From Bacillota bacterium (GTDB lineage: Bacteria > Bacillota > Clostridia > Christensenellales > UMGS416), in the NCBI GenBank assembly GCA_023410875.1, contig JAEYPH010000057.1, forward strand, positions 1 to 7,672: a stretch of DNA of 7,672 bases, read 5' to 3'. Position 1 is the first letter of the stretch, and each line of letters begins with the position of its first letter. The notes beneath the pieces were generated by a model, which was not told the DNA's origin, made no database searches, and worked only from the letters and a program-made list of their open reading frames with translations. The position numbers were made by a program, and so were the translations under genes. Positions 1 to 5,016 of the stretch are shown in pieces.

Positions 1-42
1 CCCGCCGCCCCTTCTCTGATAAGCATATTACTGGCGAGCGGA

Positions 43-1110
43 TTACTTCCACTTCTCGATGCGCTTGATCGCTTCGTTGGCGGTCTCCATGTCATGCACG
101 CCGCCGATGCCCATGAAGTAAACGCCCTCGGGCCGCAGCGTCTCGAACACCAGCGGCAGCTCGTCGAGCCTGGCCTCCAGCGTGATGGCCTTGCCGGCCT
201 GCTGGATGCGCTGGTAGACGCCCGCCCAGCGGGCGAAGCCTTCGTTGCCCGCGCCGCACACCCACTGTATGGCGTCCAGCTCACGGATTTCCAGCAGGGA
301 ATCCAGGTGGCGCAGCGCGCCGGGCCCGTCCAGATGGTAGATCGATTGGTCATAAAAACGGCATTCGGCGGCGATGCCCTCCAGGAACACGTCGTCGAAC
401 ATCTTCTTGCTGACCATGCAGGAGAAGTCGTTGCTGGGGATGTAGAACTTGCCCTCGCCGAACAGGCTGCCCATCCACGAGCACGCCAGCGAGCCGCCGG
501 CTTTGATGCGCCGGTAGAAGTGGTCATAGGCCATGAAGAACTCGGTCTGGGAGCGCACGAGTTCGGTCTTGATGTGCTCCACGTTCTCCACCATGTCGAT
601 GGCCAGCTGCTGTGGGTCTCTCAGCGCCGCCAGATGGTCGCCGCCGGGGTGGAAGTCGGTCAGCCCCACGAGGAACTTACCGCGGCCCAGCTCCAGCAGG
701 TTGTCGGTGAAGCGCTCGCACAGCTTGAACAGCGGATGCTCCGTGTCCAGCCGCGCTTTTCCAATGTCGCGCTCCCAGTCGTGCACCAGCGGCTGCGACC
801 AGCCGCTGTCCTGCGTGAAGTGGTATTCGCAGCCGCACCACGCCGAATAGATCTCCGGCCCCAGGTTGGGCCAGGCCAACGGCAGGCCGTCGCCGGGGTA
901 ATCGGTGGCCGCCAGCCGCGCGGCGGTCTGCTCGGCGCGGAAGTCCACATCCATCCAGCGCTCGTCGTGGCTGGCGTAGGTCTTGTGCGGGATCGAAGCG
1001 CCGGGCCGCTCGATGCGGATATCCACCGGCGGCCGGTCGATGACCTCGCGGTGCCAGAAGGCGTCGTAGCGCAGGCGGGATTTCTCAAAATCGGGCTTCA
1101 GGTCGAACAT
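43..1110 (-). CDS. Uroporphyrinogen decarboxylase (URO-D) superfamily protein, function unassigned
   Basis: This gene encodes 355 residues, about the usual length for the URO-D/corrinoid methyltransferase superfamily, a soluble TIM barrel. The C-terminal half carries family-like blocks: SNDFSCMVS near residues 226-234, followed by an F-rich helix, then YHLDGPGALRHLDSLL near 258-273, and the GIGGVHD stretch near 334-340. The classic N-terminal Arg-rich motif of true heme-pathway HemE (RxPxWxMRQAGR) is absent; the matching region reads RPPVDIRIERPG (residues 26-37). I therefore infer a divergent paralogue, possibly methyltransferase-like, and not the heme enzyme. No heme or corrinoid gene lies nearby. 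The start is the ATG at 1110, because GGGAG (1118-1122) sits 7 nt upstream; a GTG at 1116 would leave only 1 nt. A TGCTATAAT promoter lies just upstream. The family call is firm; the substrate is unknown. Confidence 0.82.
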   Translation of the reverse strand: MFDLKPDFEKSRLRYDAFWHREVIDRPPVDIRIERPGASIPHKTYASHDERWMDVDFRAEQTAARLAATDYPGDGLPLAWPNLGPEIYSAWCGCEYHFTQDSGWSQPLVHDWERDIGKARLDTEHPLFKLCERFTDNLLELGRGKFLVGLTDFHPGGDHLAALRDPQQLAIDMVENVEHIKTELVRSQTEFFMAYDHFYRRIKAGGSLACSWMGSLFGEGKFYIPSNDFSCMVSKKMFDDVFLEGIAAECRFYDQSIYHLDGPGALRHLDSLLEIRELDAIQWVCGAGNEGFARWAGVYQRIQQAGKAITLEARLDELPLVFETLRPEGVYFMGIGGVHDMETANEAIKRIEKWK

Positions 1111-1142
1111 AAGCACTCTCCCGGAATGATCTTGATGACCAG

Positions 1143-1151
1143 ATTATAGCA
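1143..1151 (-). promoter_or_regulatory. Extended -10 promoter for the URO-D-like gene
   Basis: Read on the minus strand this is TGCTATAAT, a perfect extended -10 element (TGnTATAAT). No good -35 box is visible at 16-18 bp, which is normal for extended -10 promoters. The expected transcription start is about 25 nt before the ATG at 1110, giving a short leader that contains the GGGAG ribosome binding site. Confidence 0.7.
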
Positions 1152-1181
1152 GAATTCAGGAGTGGCCGAGTAAACTCTGAC

Positions 1182-1224
1182 AAAAATCCTCTTGAAGACA
1201 TCGAATGTGGACTGTCGCAAGAGG
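1182..1224 (-). terminator. Terminator-like hairpin with T-run, minus strand
   Basis: On the minus strand CCTCTTG (1218-1224) pairs with CAAGAGG (1188-1194), and ATTTTT (1182-1187) follows at once. An inner GACA/TGTC pairing shortens the 23-nt loop to about 12 nt. It lies upstream of the URO-D-like promoter, so it could stop read-through from GH4 or end a small RNA made from the interval. The long loop and small bulges lower confidence. Confidence 0.45.
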
Positions 1225-1228
1225 CCGA

Positions 1229-1247
1229 CCGCCGATTCACTCGGCGG
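1229..1247. repeat. Short perfect inverted repeat
   Basis: CCGCCGA (1229-1235) and TCGGCGG (1241-1247) form a 7-bp stem with a 5-nt loop. No T-run follows on either strand, so it is not a typical terminator. It sits 4 bp from the hairpin at 1182-1224 and may be part of the same folded RNA. Confidence 0.5.
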
Positions 1248-1337
1248 AAGGAAACGAATAGCCGAGCAAGGTCAGAGAAAAAGACCACCCACAGGCTACT
1301 TCGTTCCCAGCCATCAGAAAAAGAATACTCTTGAGAG

Positions 1338-1367
1338 ATCGCCCGGCGACCGTAATCGCCGGGCGAT
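1338..1367 (-). terminator. Strong 12-bp hairpin downstream of the GH4 gene
   Basis: ATCGCCCGGCGA (1338-1349) and TCGCCGGGCGAT (1356-1367) form a perfect 12-bp GC-rich stem with a 6-nt loop. On the minus strand, downstream of the GH4 stop, a run of five T (CTTTTTC) follows only after about 14 nt, so it is either an imperfect intrinsic terminator or an RNA-stabilising 3' structure. It is the most stable hairpin in the interval. Confidence 0.6.
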
Positions 1368-1395
1368 AGATTGCACAATGAACGAACCGTCCAAA

Positions 1396-1424
1396 TCGCC
1401 GAGGCGCAGCAGCGCCGCTGGCGA
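1396..1424 (-). terminator. Hairpin just after the GH4 stop codon
   Basis: TCGCC (1396-1400) pairs with GGCGA (1420-1424), and inside it GGCGC (1403-1407) pairs with GCGCC (1412-1416) around an AGCA loop. That gives 10 bp with a small asymmetric internal loop. It starts 1 nt past the GH4 stop. Only TTT follows on the minus strand, so termination is likely weak unless helped by the 1338-1367 hairpin. Confidence 0.4.
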
Positions 1425-1425
1425 A

Positions 1426-2748
1426 TTATTTATAGAACTGCGGCAAATAATCCTTGGAAGCCTCGAACATCTCATCCACCATGGCGCGAATCTCCCGCAG
1501 GCTCAGCACAGCGCTGGTCAGCGGGTCAAAGCAGATGGCCTGGTAAATCATCTCGCGGTCGCCGGCCAGGGAGCCCTCCACGGCCATCTCCTCGATGCGC
1601 GAGGAGATGTTGTTCATCAGCGCCAGCTGCGCCGGCAGGTCGCCGACCTTGAAGGCGTCCAGGCCGCGGCGGCTGGCCAGCACCGGCACTTCCACGCAGG
1701 CTCCCCAGGGCAGGTTGTCGATGATGCCCAGGTTACGCACGTTGCCATTGAACTCGTAGGGCGTGTTGTCGCCGAAGATCGCGTTGAAGATGGACGCGGC
1801 GTACTCATGGCCGCGGTTCAGGTCCACAGGCTTGGCCATCCAGTCGTGGAAGTCGTTCTTCCAGTTATCCTCCCGCTTGAGGTATTCATTGAGGATGTAA
1901 GCGTACACGCCGGGATTCCAGCCGGTGCCGTGGGTGCAGTATTTCTCGATGAGGTCCGGCCGCTTGCGGAACCAGGGGTTGTATTCGCTGTTGTGGCCGG
2001 AGGATTCGGTGATGTAATATCCCATGGCCAGGAACATCTCGTTGCGCACGATCTCCTCGTTGTAGATGGCGGGATCGCTCTGGATGACTTCCTTGAGCTT
2101 GGGATAAATGCTCTGGCCCTTCCACTCGAACTTGAGATAATGGGCCTGATGGTTGATGCCGGCGCACAGATAGCTGCACTCCTCCATGGGCGCGCCCACC
2201 CACTTGGCCAGCATGGACGCGGTGCCCTGCACGCTGTGGCACAGGCCCGTGGTGTTCACGCTGGTTTCGCTTTGCACCATGCGGCACAGCATGGCCATGG
2301 GGTTCGTGTAGTTCAGGAACACAGCCTTGGGGCAGTAGCGCTCGATGTCGCGGGCGATGTCCAGCATCACCGGCGCCGTGCGCAGGAAGCGGAAGATGCC
2401 CGAAGGGCCGCGGGTGTCACCCACGTTGGTGTCCACACCGTATTTCTTGGGGATCTCGATGTCATTGCGCCAGATGTGGATGCCGCCGGAAAGGATCGTG
2501 CACAGCACGCCGTCGGCGTCTTTCAAGGCTTCGGCGCGGTCCTTGGTGCAGGTGACCAACGCCGGGTAGCCGCCCTCTTCCACGATCTTGGTGACCGACT
2601 GGCGCGCGAACTCCAGGCGCTCGTCGCTTACGTCCATGAGGCTGATGTGGGCGTCACGGAACGCCGGGAAGGTCAGCAGGTCGCGCACCAGGCCGCGGGT
2701 GAACCCGAAGCTGCCGGCGCCGATAAAGGTGAATTTCTTTCTGGACAT
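1426..2748 (-). CDS. GH4 family glycosidase, alpha-galactosidase (MelA)-like
   Basis: The 440-residue product fits the GH4 family, cytosolic enzymes that cleave glycosides by an NAD+- and Mn2+-dependent redox-elimination mechanism. An N-terminal Rossmann motif FIGAGSFGF lies at residues 8-16, with the cofactor-binding Asp of LMDV at 39. NYTNPMAM is at 146-153. GLCHSVQGT (168-176) supplies the metal-ligand Cys170, and CAGINHQAHYL (195-205) the ligand His200. These blocks, YITESS (245-250), and the C-terminal IDNLPWGACVEVPVL (343-357) closely match what I recall of E. coli MelA (451 residues), hence the alpha-galactosidase reading; alpha-glucosidase or alpha-galacturonidase activity cannot be excluded. 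The ATG at 2748 is preceded 7 nt upstream by GGAGG (2756-2760); an extension to 2814 is rejected. There is no signal peptide. No sugar permease lies in the window. The gene diverges from a Cys/Asn-rich small gene. Confidence 0.92.
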   Translation of the reverse strand: MSRKKFTFIGAGSFGFTRGLVRDLLTFPAFRDAHISLMDVSDERLEFARQSVTKIVEEGGYPALVTCTKDRAEALKDADGVLCTILSGGIHIWRNDIEIPKKYGVDTNVGDTRGPSGIFRFLRTAPVMLDIARDIERYCPKAVFLNYTNPMAMLCRMVQSETSVNTTGLCHSVQGTASMLAKWVGAPMEECSYLCAGINHQAHYLKFEWKGQSIYPKLKEVIQSDPAIYNEEIVRNEMFLAMGYYITESSGHNSEYNPWFRKRPDLIEKYCTHGTGWNPGVYAYILNEYLKREDNWKNDFHDWMAKPVDLNRGHEYAASIFNAIFGDNTPYEFNGNVRNLGIIDNLPWGACVEVPVLASRRGLDAFKVGDLPAQLALMNNISSRIEEMAVEGSLAGDREMIYQAICFDPLTSAVLSLREIRAMVDEMFEASKDYLPQFYK

Positions 2749-2794
2749 GGTCAATCCTCCATTCTCGTCTTGTAACCCACCACACCCGGGGCGC

Positions 2795-2810
2795 GTATAC
2801 TGCAGTACAC
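2795..2810. promoter_or_regulatory. Quasi-palindromic operator/promoter element, copy 1
   Basis: GTATACTGCAGTACAC is palindromic at 14 of 16 positions, with a perfect 10-bp centre TACTGCAGTA. It lies in the 90-bp gap between the divergent GH4 gene and the small Cys/Asn-rich gene. It overlaps TATACT (2796-2801), a plausible plus-strand -10 box; TTGTAA (2770-2775) is a poor -35 candidate because the spacer would be 20 bp. A related element lies at 4975-4990. A dimeric repressor or activator site is a reasonable inference; the regulator is unknown. I see no convincing separate GH4 promoter. Confidence 0.45.
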
Positions 2811-2838
2811 CCATCCCAATGGCGAGGAGGTTGAATAC

Positions 2839-3114
2839 ATGGGCTCATTCTTTGGCGGAAACAAAGACTGCTGCAACAACGGCGGTAACAACGATGATTG
2901 GACCATCTGGATCATTATCATCATCATCCTGCTGTTCTGCAACAATAACAACGGCTTCCTGGGAGGCCTGTTCGGCAACAACTGCAACAACGGCAAGGAT
3001 GACTGCTGCAACAACAACGGCGGCGGTGATTTTATCTGGATCATCATCGTTATCCTGCTGCTGTTCTCCGGTAACAACAACAACTGCTGCGACGTGCCCA
3101 ACAACAACTGCTAA
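2839..3114 (+). CDS. Cys/Asn-rich small protein with two short hydrophobic segments
   Basis: The 91-residue product is preceded by an excellent ribosome binding site, GAGGAGG (2824-2830), 8 nt before the ATG, which supports real translation. It has nine cysteines, including three CC pairs (11-12, 56-57, 83-84), and about a quarter of its residues are Asn. Two very hydrophobic runs, WTIWIIIIIILLF (21-33) and FIWIIIVILLLF (65-76), are each only 12-13 residues, short for a full membrane span. Asn/Gly/Cys-rich linkers flank them. The protein is an internal duplication: residues 9-39 resemble 53-82. From memory, similar Cys/Asn-rich Ile/Leu-run proteins occur in sporulating Clostridia, some annotated as chorion-class high-cysteine proteins; their function is not established. 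A spore-coat or membrane-surface role is a guess. It diverges from GH4, and minus-strand frames through the gene are composition artefacts. Confidence 0.82.
   Translation: MGSFFGGNKDCCNNGGNNDDWTIWIIIIIILLFCNNNNGFLGGLFGNNCNNGKDDCCNNNGGGDFIWIIIVILLLFSGNNNNCCDVPNNNC
2863..3084 (+). repeat. Internal tandem duplication inside the Cys/Asn-rich gene
   Basis: Codons 9-39 (2863-2955) and 53-82 (2995-3084) encode the same plan: K-D-(D)-C-C-N-N, a Gly/Asn spacer, an aromatic-Ile-Trp start (WTIW or FIW), an Ile/Leu run ending LLF, then a poly-Asn stretch. The DNA is still recognisably similar (both contain GACTGCTGCAACAAC), which argues for duplication of a half-length ancestor over chance low complexity. 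Confidence 0.65.
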
Positions 3115-3146
3115 GCGATAAAACAATTCCGCAGATCTACATAAGC

Positions 3147-3171
3147 GAGGCGCGGTTATCAGCCGCGCCTC
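3147..3171. terminator. Bidirectional hairpin between convergent genes
   Basis: GAGGCGCGG (3147-3155) pairs perfectly with CCGCGCCTC (3163-3171), with a 7-nt loop. It lies 32 bp after the small-protein stop and 9 bp beyond the isomerase-like stop, exactly where a shared terminator for convergent genes is expected. Only weak T content follows on either side (CAATTT on the plus strand), so efficiency is uncertain. Confidence 0.65.
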
Positions 3172-3180
3172 TACGGCAAT

Positions 3181-3957
3181 TTAAAGCAGACCGCGCAGAT
3201 AGGACACGCCTTCGGCGATGGCCTGCAGCGGATCATCTTCATCGCCCTCATGCTCCACGATGTACCACGGCACGCCCATGCTTTGCCCCAGCGCGCAAAT
3301 CGTCGGCAGATCCATGGCTCCCTGGCCCAGCACCCGGGCTGTGGGGTCCCCCACGGCGGTGATCTCCTTGATGTGCAGCAGCTCGGCGTGGGCGGCGTGC
3401 TCACGCAGAAAATCCACCGAGCGCACAAGGCCGGTCACGTCGCACCAACCGGTGTCCAGCTCCATGCGCACCCAGCGCGGGTCGGCATGGCGATAGAGGA
3501 TGCCCAGGCCCGGCTCGCCGTCGTGGGCCTCCAGCTCGATGCTGTGGTTGTGAAAGGCGAACTTCATGCCCGCATCGGCCACATGCTCGCCGATGCGCTC
3601 GAAGACCTCCGCCGTGCGCAGCCAGTTGTCGCGGCTGTCTGTCATGGACCAGGGCAGGCTGGGGCACACGATGTACTGCTGGCCCAGTTCCACGCCATAC
3701 TCGATGGCGCGGGCCAGCCGGTCGCGGCCTTCGCCCAGCGTGGGCCAGTCCACATGGCTGCCGATGGCCTTAAGCCCCAAGTCTCCCAGCGCGGCACGCA
3801 GCTCCCGGGCGGTGCGGCCCTGGGTGCCGGCGAACTCCACGCCATCCACGCCGGCTTGCCGGGCCAGGCGCAGCGCGCCGATCAGGTCGCGCTGCACCGC
3901 ATGCTTGAGCGAATAGAGCTGCAGGCCGATGCCGGCCTTTTCAGGACACGAACTCAT
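3181..3957 (-). CDS. Sugar phosphate isomerase/epimerase-like TIM-barrel protein
   Basis: The 258-residue product has the size and layout of the xylose-isomerase-like/AP-endonuclease-2 TIM-barrel family, soluble metal-dependent enzymes that act on sugars, inositols and related ketones. The start GIGLQLYSLK (9-18) is the first barrel strand. GVDGVEFAG (36-44), HNHSIELE (136-143), ELDTGW (166-171), HIKE (195-198) and YIVEHEG (232-238) mark later strands and supply candidate metal and catalytic residues (Glu41, Glu142, Asp168, Glu235). GQGAMDLP (211-218) is the usual family GxG-x-D turn. The chosen start is the ATG at 3957, with GGAG 4 nt upstream; the longer ATG at 3978 has no such site. It overlaps the preceding VOC gene by 17 bp, so the two are probably translationally coupled. 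The substrate cannot be told: inosose dehydratase, epimerase and dehydroshikimate dehydratase all belong to the same fold. Confidence 0.85.
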   Translation of the reverse strand: MSSCPEKAGIGLQLYSLKHAVQRDLIGALRLARQAGVDGVEFAGTQGRTARELRAALGDLGLKAIGSHVDWPTLGEGRDRLARAIEYGVELGQQYIVCPSLPWSMTDSRDNWLRTAEVFERIGEHVADAGMKFAFHNHSIELEAHDGEPGLGILYRHADPRWVRMELDTGWCDVTGLVRSVDFLREHAAHAELLHIKEITAVGDPTARVLGQGAMDLPTICALGQSMGVPWYIVEHEGDEDDPLQAIAEGVSYLRGLL

Positions 3958-4333
3958 AGAGCTCCAAGGCTTCACCATTGGGGCCGTCGAAGAAGATGTT
4001 GGTGCTGCCGCTGGGGAACAGCGTCGGAATCACCGACACGTCCGGCGTGCGGAAGGTTACGCCCTTGGCCTTTAAGGCCGCCACAACGGCGCGGATGTCC
4101 TGGACTTCCATGGCGATGTGGGCCACAACGCCCTCATTGGGCCACTGCTTGTCGCCGGGAGAGCTGATGAGCTCCACGATGCAGCTGCCGGCCCGCACGA
4201 AGCGCAGCTTCGTGGCGCCCAGATCGCAGCTTTGGAAAAGCTCAAAGCCCAGCTTGTTGACGTAGAAATCCAGAGACGCGTCCATGTCGTAAGCATGCAC
4301 GCCGATGTGCGCAAGACCCGTGATGCCTGCCAT
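3941..4333 (-). CDS. VOC/glyoxalase superfamily protein
   Basis: This complete 130-residue protein is the length of a single VOC module made of two beta-alpha-beta-beta-beta repeats. The likely metal ligands are in the usual four places: His9 (LAHIGVHAYD), Glu54 (CIVELIS), His72 (VAHIAMEVQD) and Glu124 (GEALELYE). DLDFYV-type helix residues follow the first strand, and FFDGPNGEALELYE (114-127) is the typical terminal strand. With all four ligands present, an active glyoxalase-, epimerase- or dioxygenase-like metalloenzyme is plausible. It is soluble and has no signal peptide. GGAGG (4342-4346) sits 8 nt before the ATG, fixing the start, and a promoter lies just upstream. It is first in a two-gene unit with the overlapping TIM-barrel gene, which suggests they act on the same metabolite. 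Methylmalonyl-CoA epimerase or glutathione-linked roles cannot be distinguished here. Confidence 0.87.
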   Translation of the reverse strand: MAGITGLAHIGVHAYDMDASLDFYVNKLGFELFQSCDLGATKLRFVRAGSCIVELISSPGDKQWPNEGVVAHIAMEVQDIRAVVAALKAKGVTFRTPDVSVIPTLFPSGSTNIFFDGPNGEALELYEFVS

Positions 4334-4365
4334 ATTCCTGTCCTCCTGTGTGAGATCTCGGTCCT

Positions 4366-4394
4366 ATTATACGGCAGCCGCCCGCCGCAGGAAA
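4366..4394 (-). promoter_or_regulatory. Sigma-A-like promoter for the VOC/isomerase pair
   Basis: On the minus strand a perfect TATAAT (4366-4371) is preceded, 17 bp upstream, by TTTCCT (4389-4394), which matches half of the -35 consensus. The expected start of transcription is about 25 nt before the VOC ATG. This separates the pair from the upstream membrane-protein gene, although no terminator is visible between them. Confidence 0.7.
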
Positions 4395-4456
4395 GGCCGC
4401 GCAGGACAAAATCCATGTTATCAAGCGACATATGGAAAGCTTGGAATAATGACGAA

Positions 4457-4897
4457 TCAGTAAGATAAGTTGATGTCATATTTGTCTTTCATACGGCGAA
4501 TCAAGTCGTCTTTGCAATCGCAAGGCAGCCATTTGCACTCGCACACCGGCGCGGCGGCCTCCATCAAGGCGATGGTGCCGGCACGTATGCGGTTGTATTT
4601 TTCCTTGTCCCGCTTGTATAGATCAGAGCAGAGTATGGCCCCCAGGATTCCCGCCGCCACCACAGCCAGCACCGGCGCCCACCCCGCGCCGAACAGTATG
4701 CCGCCCTCGGCGAAGAAGGGCAGGTTGTTCAGCAGCACGCGGGTCGTCAGCGTCCAGGCGGCTGCGGCCACGCCCAGCACCTCCACGACGCCCCACATCC
4801 GCATGCGGCGGCGGAGCTTCTTCAGCTTCTTGACCCGGCGGTACACATTGAGCTTGAGCCGCTGCTCCACGGTGTCCTGCTGTGACGGCACGCGCAT
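4457..4897 (-). CDS. Unrecognised two-helix membrane protein with CxC-x4-CxC tail
   Basis: I do not recognise a family. The 146-residue product has a Lys/Arg-rich N-terminal segment (12-33), a hydrophobic segment near 36-52 (WGVVEVLGVAAAAWTL), a second near 66-90 (ILFGAGWAPVLAVVAAGILGA), and a charged C-terminal tail. The basic region before the first helix suggests, by the positive-inside rule, that both ends face the cytosol. The tail holds CECKWLPCDC (119-128), a CxC-x4-CxC arrangement able to bind a metal or form disulfides. The start is uncertain. The ATG at 4897 is preceded closely by GGTGGGGG, while an upstream ATG at 4942 has AAAGG directly against it and would add 15 residues. It diverges from the alpha/beta hydrolase gene and lies 123 bp upstream of the VOC gene on the same strand. 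Confidence 0.72.
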   Translation of the reverse strand: MRVPSQQDTVEQRLKLNVYRRVKKLKKLRRRMRMWGVVEVLGVAAAAWTLTTRVLLNNLPFFAEGGILFGAGWAPVLAVVAAGILGAILCSDLYKRDKEKYNRIRAGTIALMEAAAPVCECKWLPCDCKDDLIRRMKDKYDINLSY

Positions 4898-4974
4898 CGC
4901 CCCCACCGCATGATACGCTGATCCCAGTGCAAATATGTGCATCCTTTGTGCCCGGACTGATTCGCCCGAGCGGA

Positions 4975-4990
4975 ATACACTGTAGTATAT
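4975..4990. promoter_or_regulatory. Quasi-palindromic operator/promoter element, copy 2
   Basis: ATACACTGTAGTATAT is palindromic at 12 of 16 positions and aligns without gaps to GTATACTGCAGTACAC at 2795-2810. Over 17 bp from the second base the pair gives TAYACTGYAGTAYAYCC, identical at 13 sites and with only C/T changes at the rest. It overlaps TACACT (4976-4981), the counterpart of TATACT in copy 1. It lies 26 bp before the hydrolase ATG, compared with 28 bp for copy 1, and again in a divergent intergenic region. No good -35 is seen. Confidence 0.45.
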
Positions 4991-5016
4991 CCCAACAACA
5001 GGAGATGCGAATTCAC

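Larger units (their letters stand above)
1111..1425. other. Non-coding interval between the GH4 and URO-D-like genes
   Basis: These roughly 315 bases hold no credible gene. They contain the URO-D-like promoter at 1143-1151 and four separate hairpins (1182-1224, 1229-1247, 1338-1367, 1396-1424). The minus-strand ORF across 1085-1378 overlaps the start of the URO-D-like gene, has no recognisable family and lacks a ribosome binding site. The density of structure is more than one terminator needs, so a small RNA or a long structured 3' UTR of the GH4 transcript is possible. Confidence 0.6.

Noticed and set aside
94..1149. Plus-strand open frame opposite the URO-D-like gene
   Set aside because: No ribosome binding site or family motifs; composition is typical of the complement of a GC-rich gene.
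1085..1378. 97-residue minus-strand open frame in the non-coding interval
   Set aside because: It overlaps the start of the URO-D-like gene in another frame, crosses its promoter and several hairpins, and shows no recognisable domain.
1192..2775. Long plus-strand open frame opposite the GH4 gene (527 residues)
   Set aside because: It is an antisense shadow of a strongly conserved GH4 protein. The translation is a His/Val/Ala/Gly-rich jumble with no family motif, as expected from GC-rich antisense frames.
2770..2801. Sporulation sigma-factor promoter (sigma-E, -G or -K) for the small protein
   Set aside because: I compared the region with remembered consensus sequences; only partial -10 matches appear and no matching -35, so it cannot be claimed.
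2749..2814. Upstream extension of the GH4 protein to the start at 2814
   Set aside because: GH4 proteins begin at the Rossmann strand, and the ATG at 2748 has GGAGG at 7 nt. The extension would run through the regulatory gap.
2845..3126. Antisense open frame of Val/Ala/Asp-rich composition over the Cys/Asn-rich gene
   Set aside because: It results from reading AAC and ATC codons backwards. The plus-strand frame has the strong ribosome binding site and an orderly duplicated plan.
3250..4167. Plus-strand open frame opposite the isomerase-like gene
   Set aside because: The minus-strand protein has clear TIM-barrel motifs; the plus-strand product has none.
4975..4990. BlaI/MecI/CopY-type operator
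   Set aside because: Those sites carry TACAnnTGTA. The element here centres on ACTGYAGT and does not fit with correct spacing.
4882..5016. Upstream extension of the alpha/beta hydrolase to 4882
   Set aside because: It would place the promoter-like palindrome inside the gene and overlap the divergent membrane-protein start; the added residues match no hydrolase feature.
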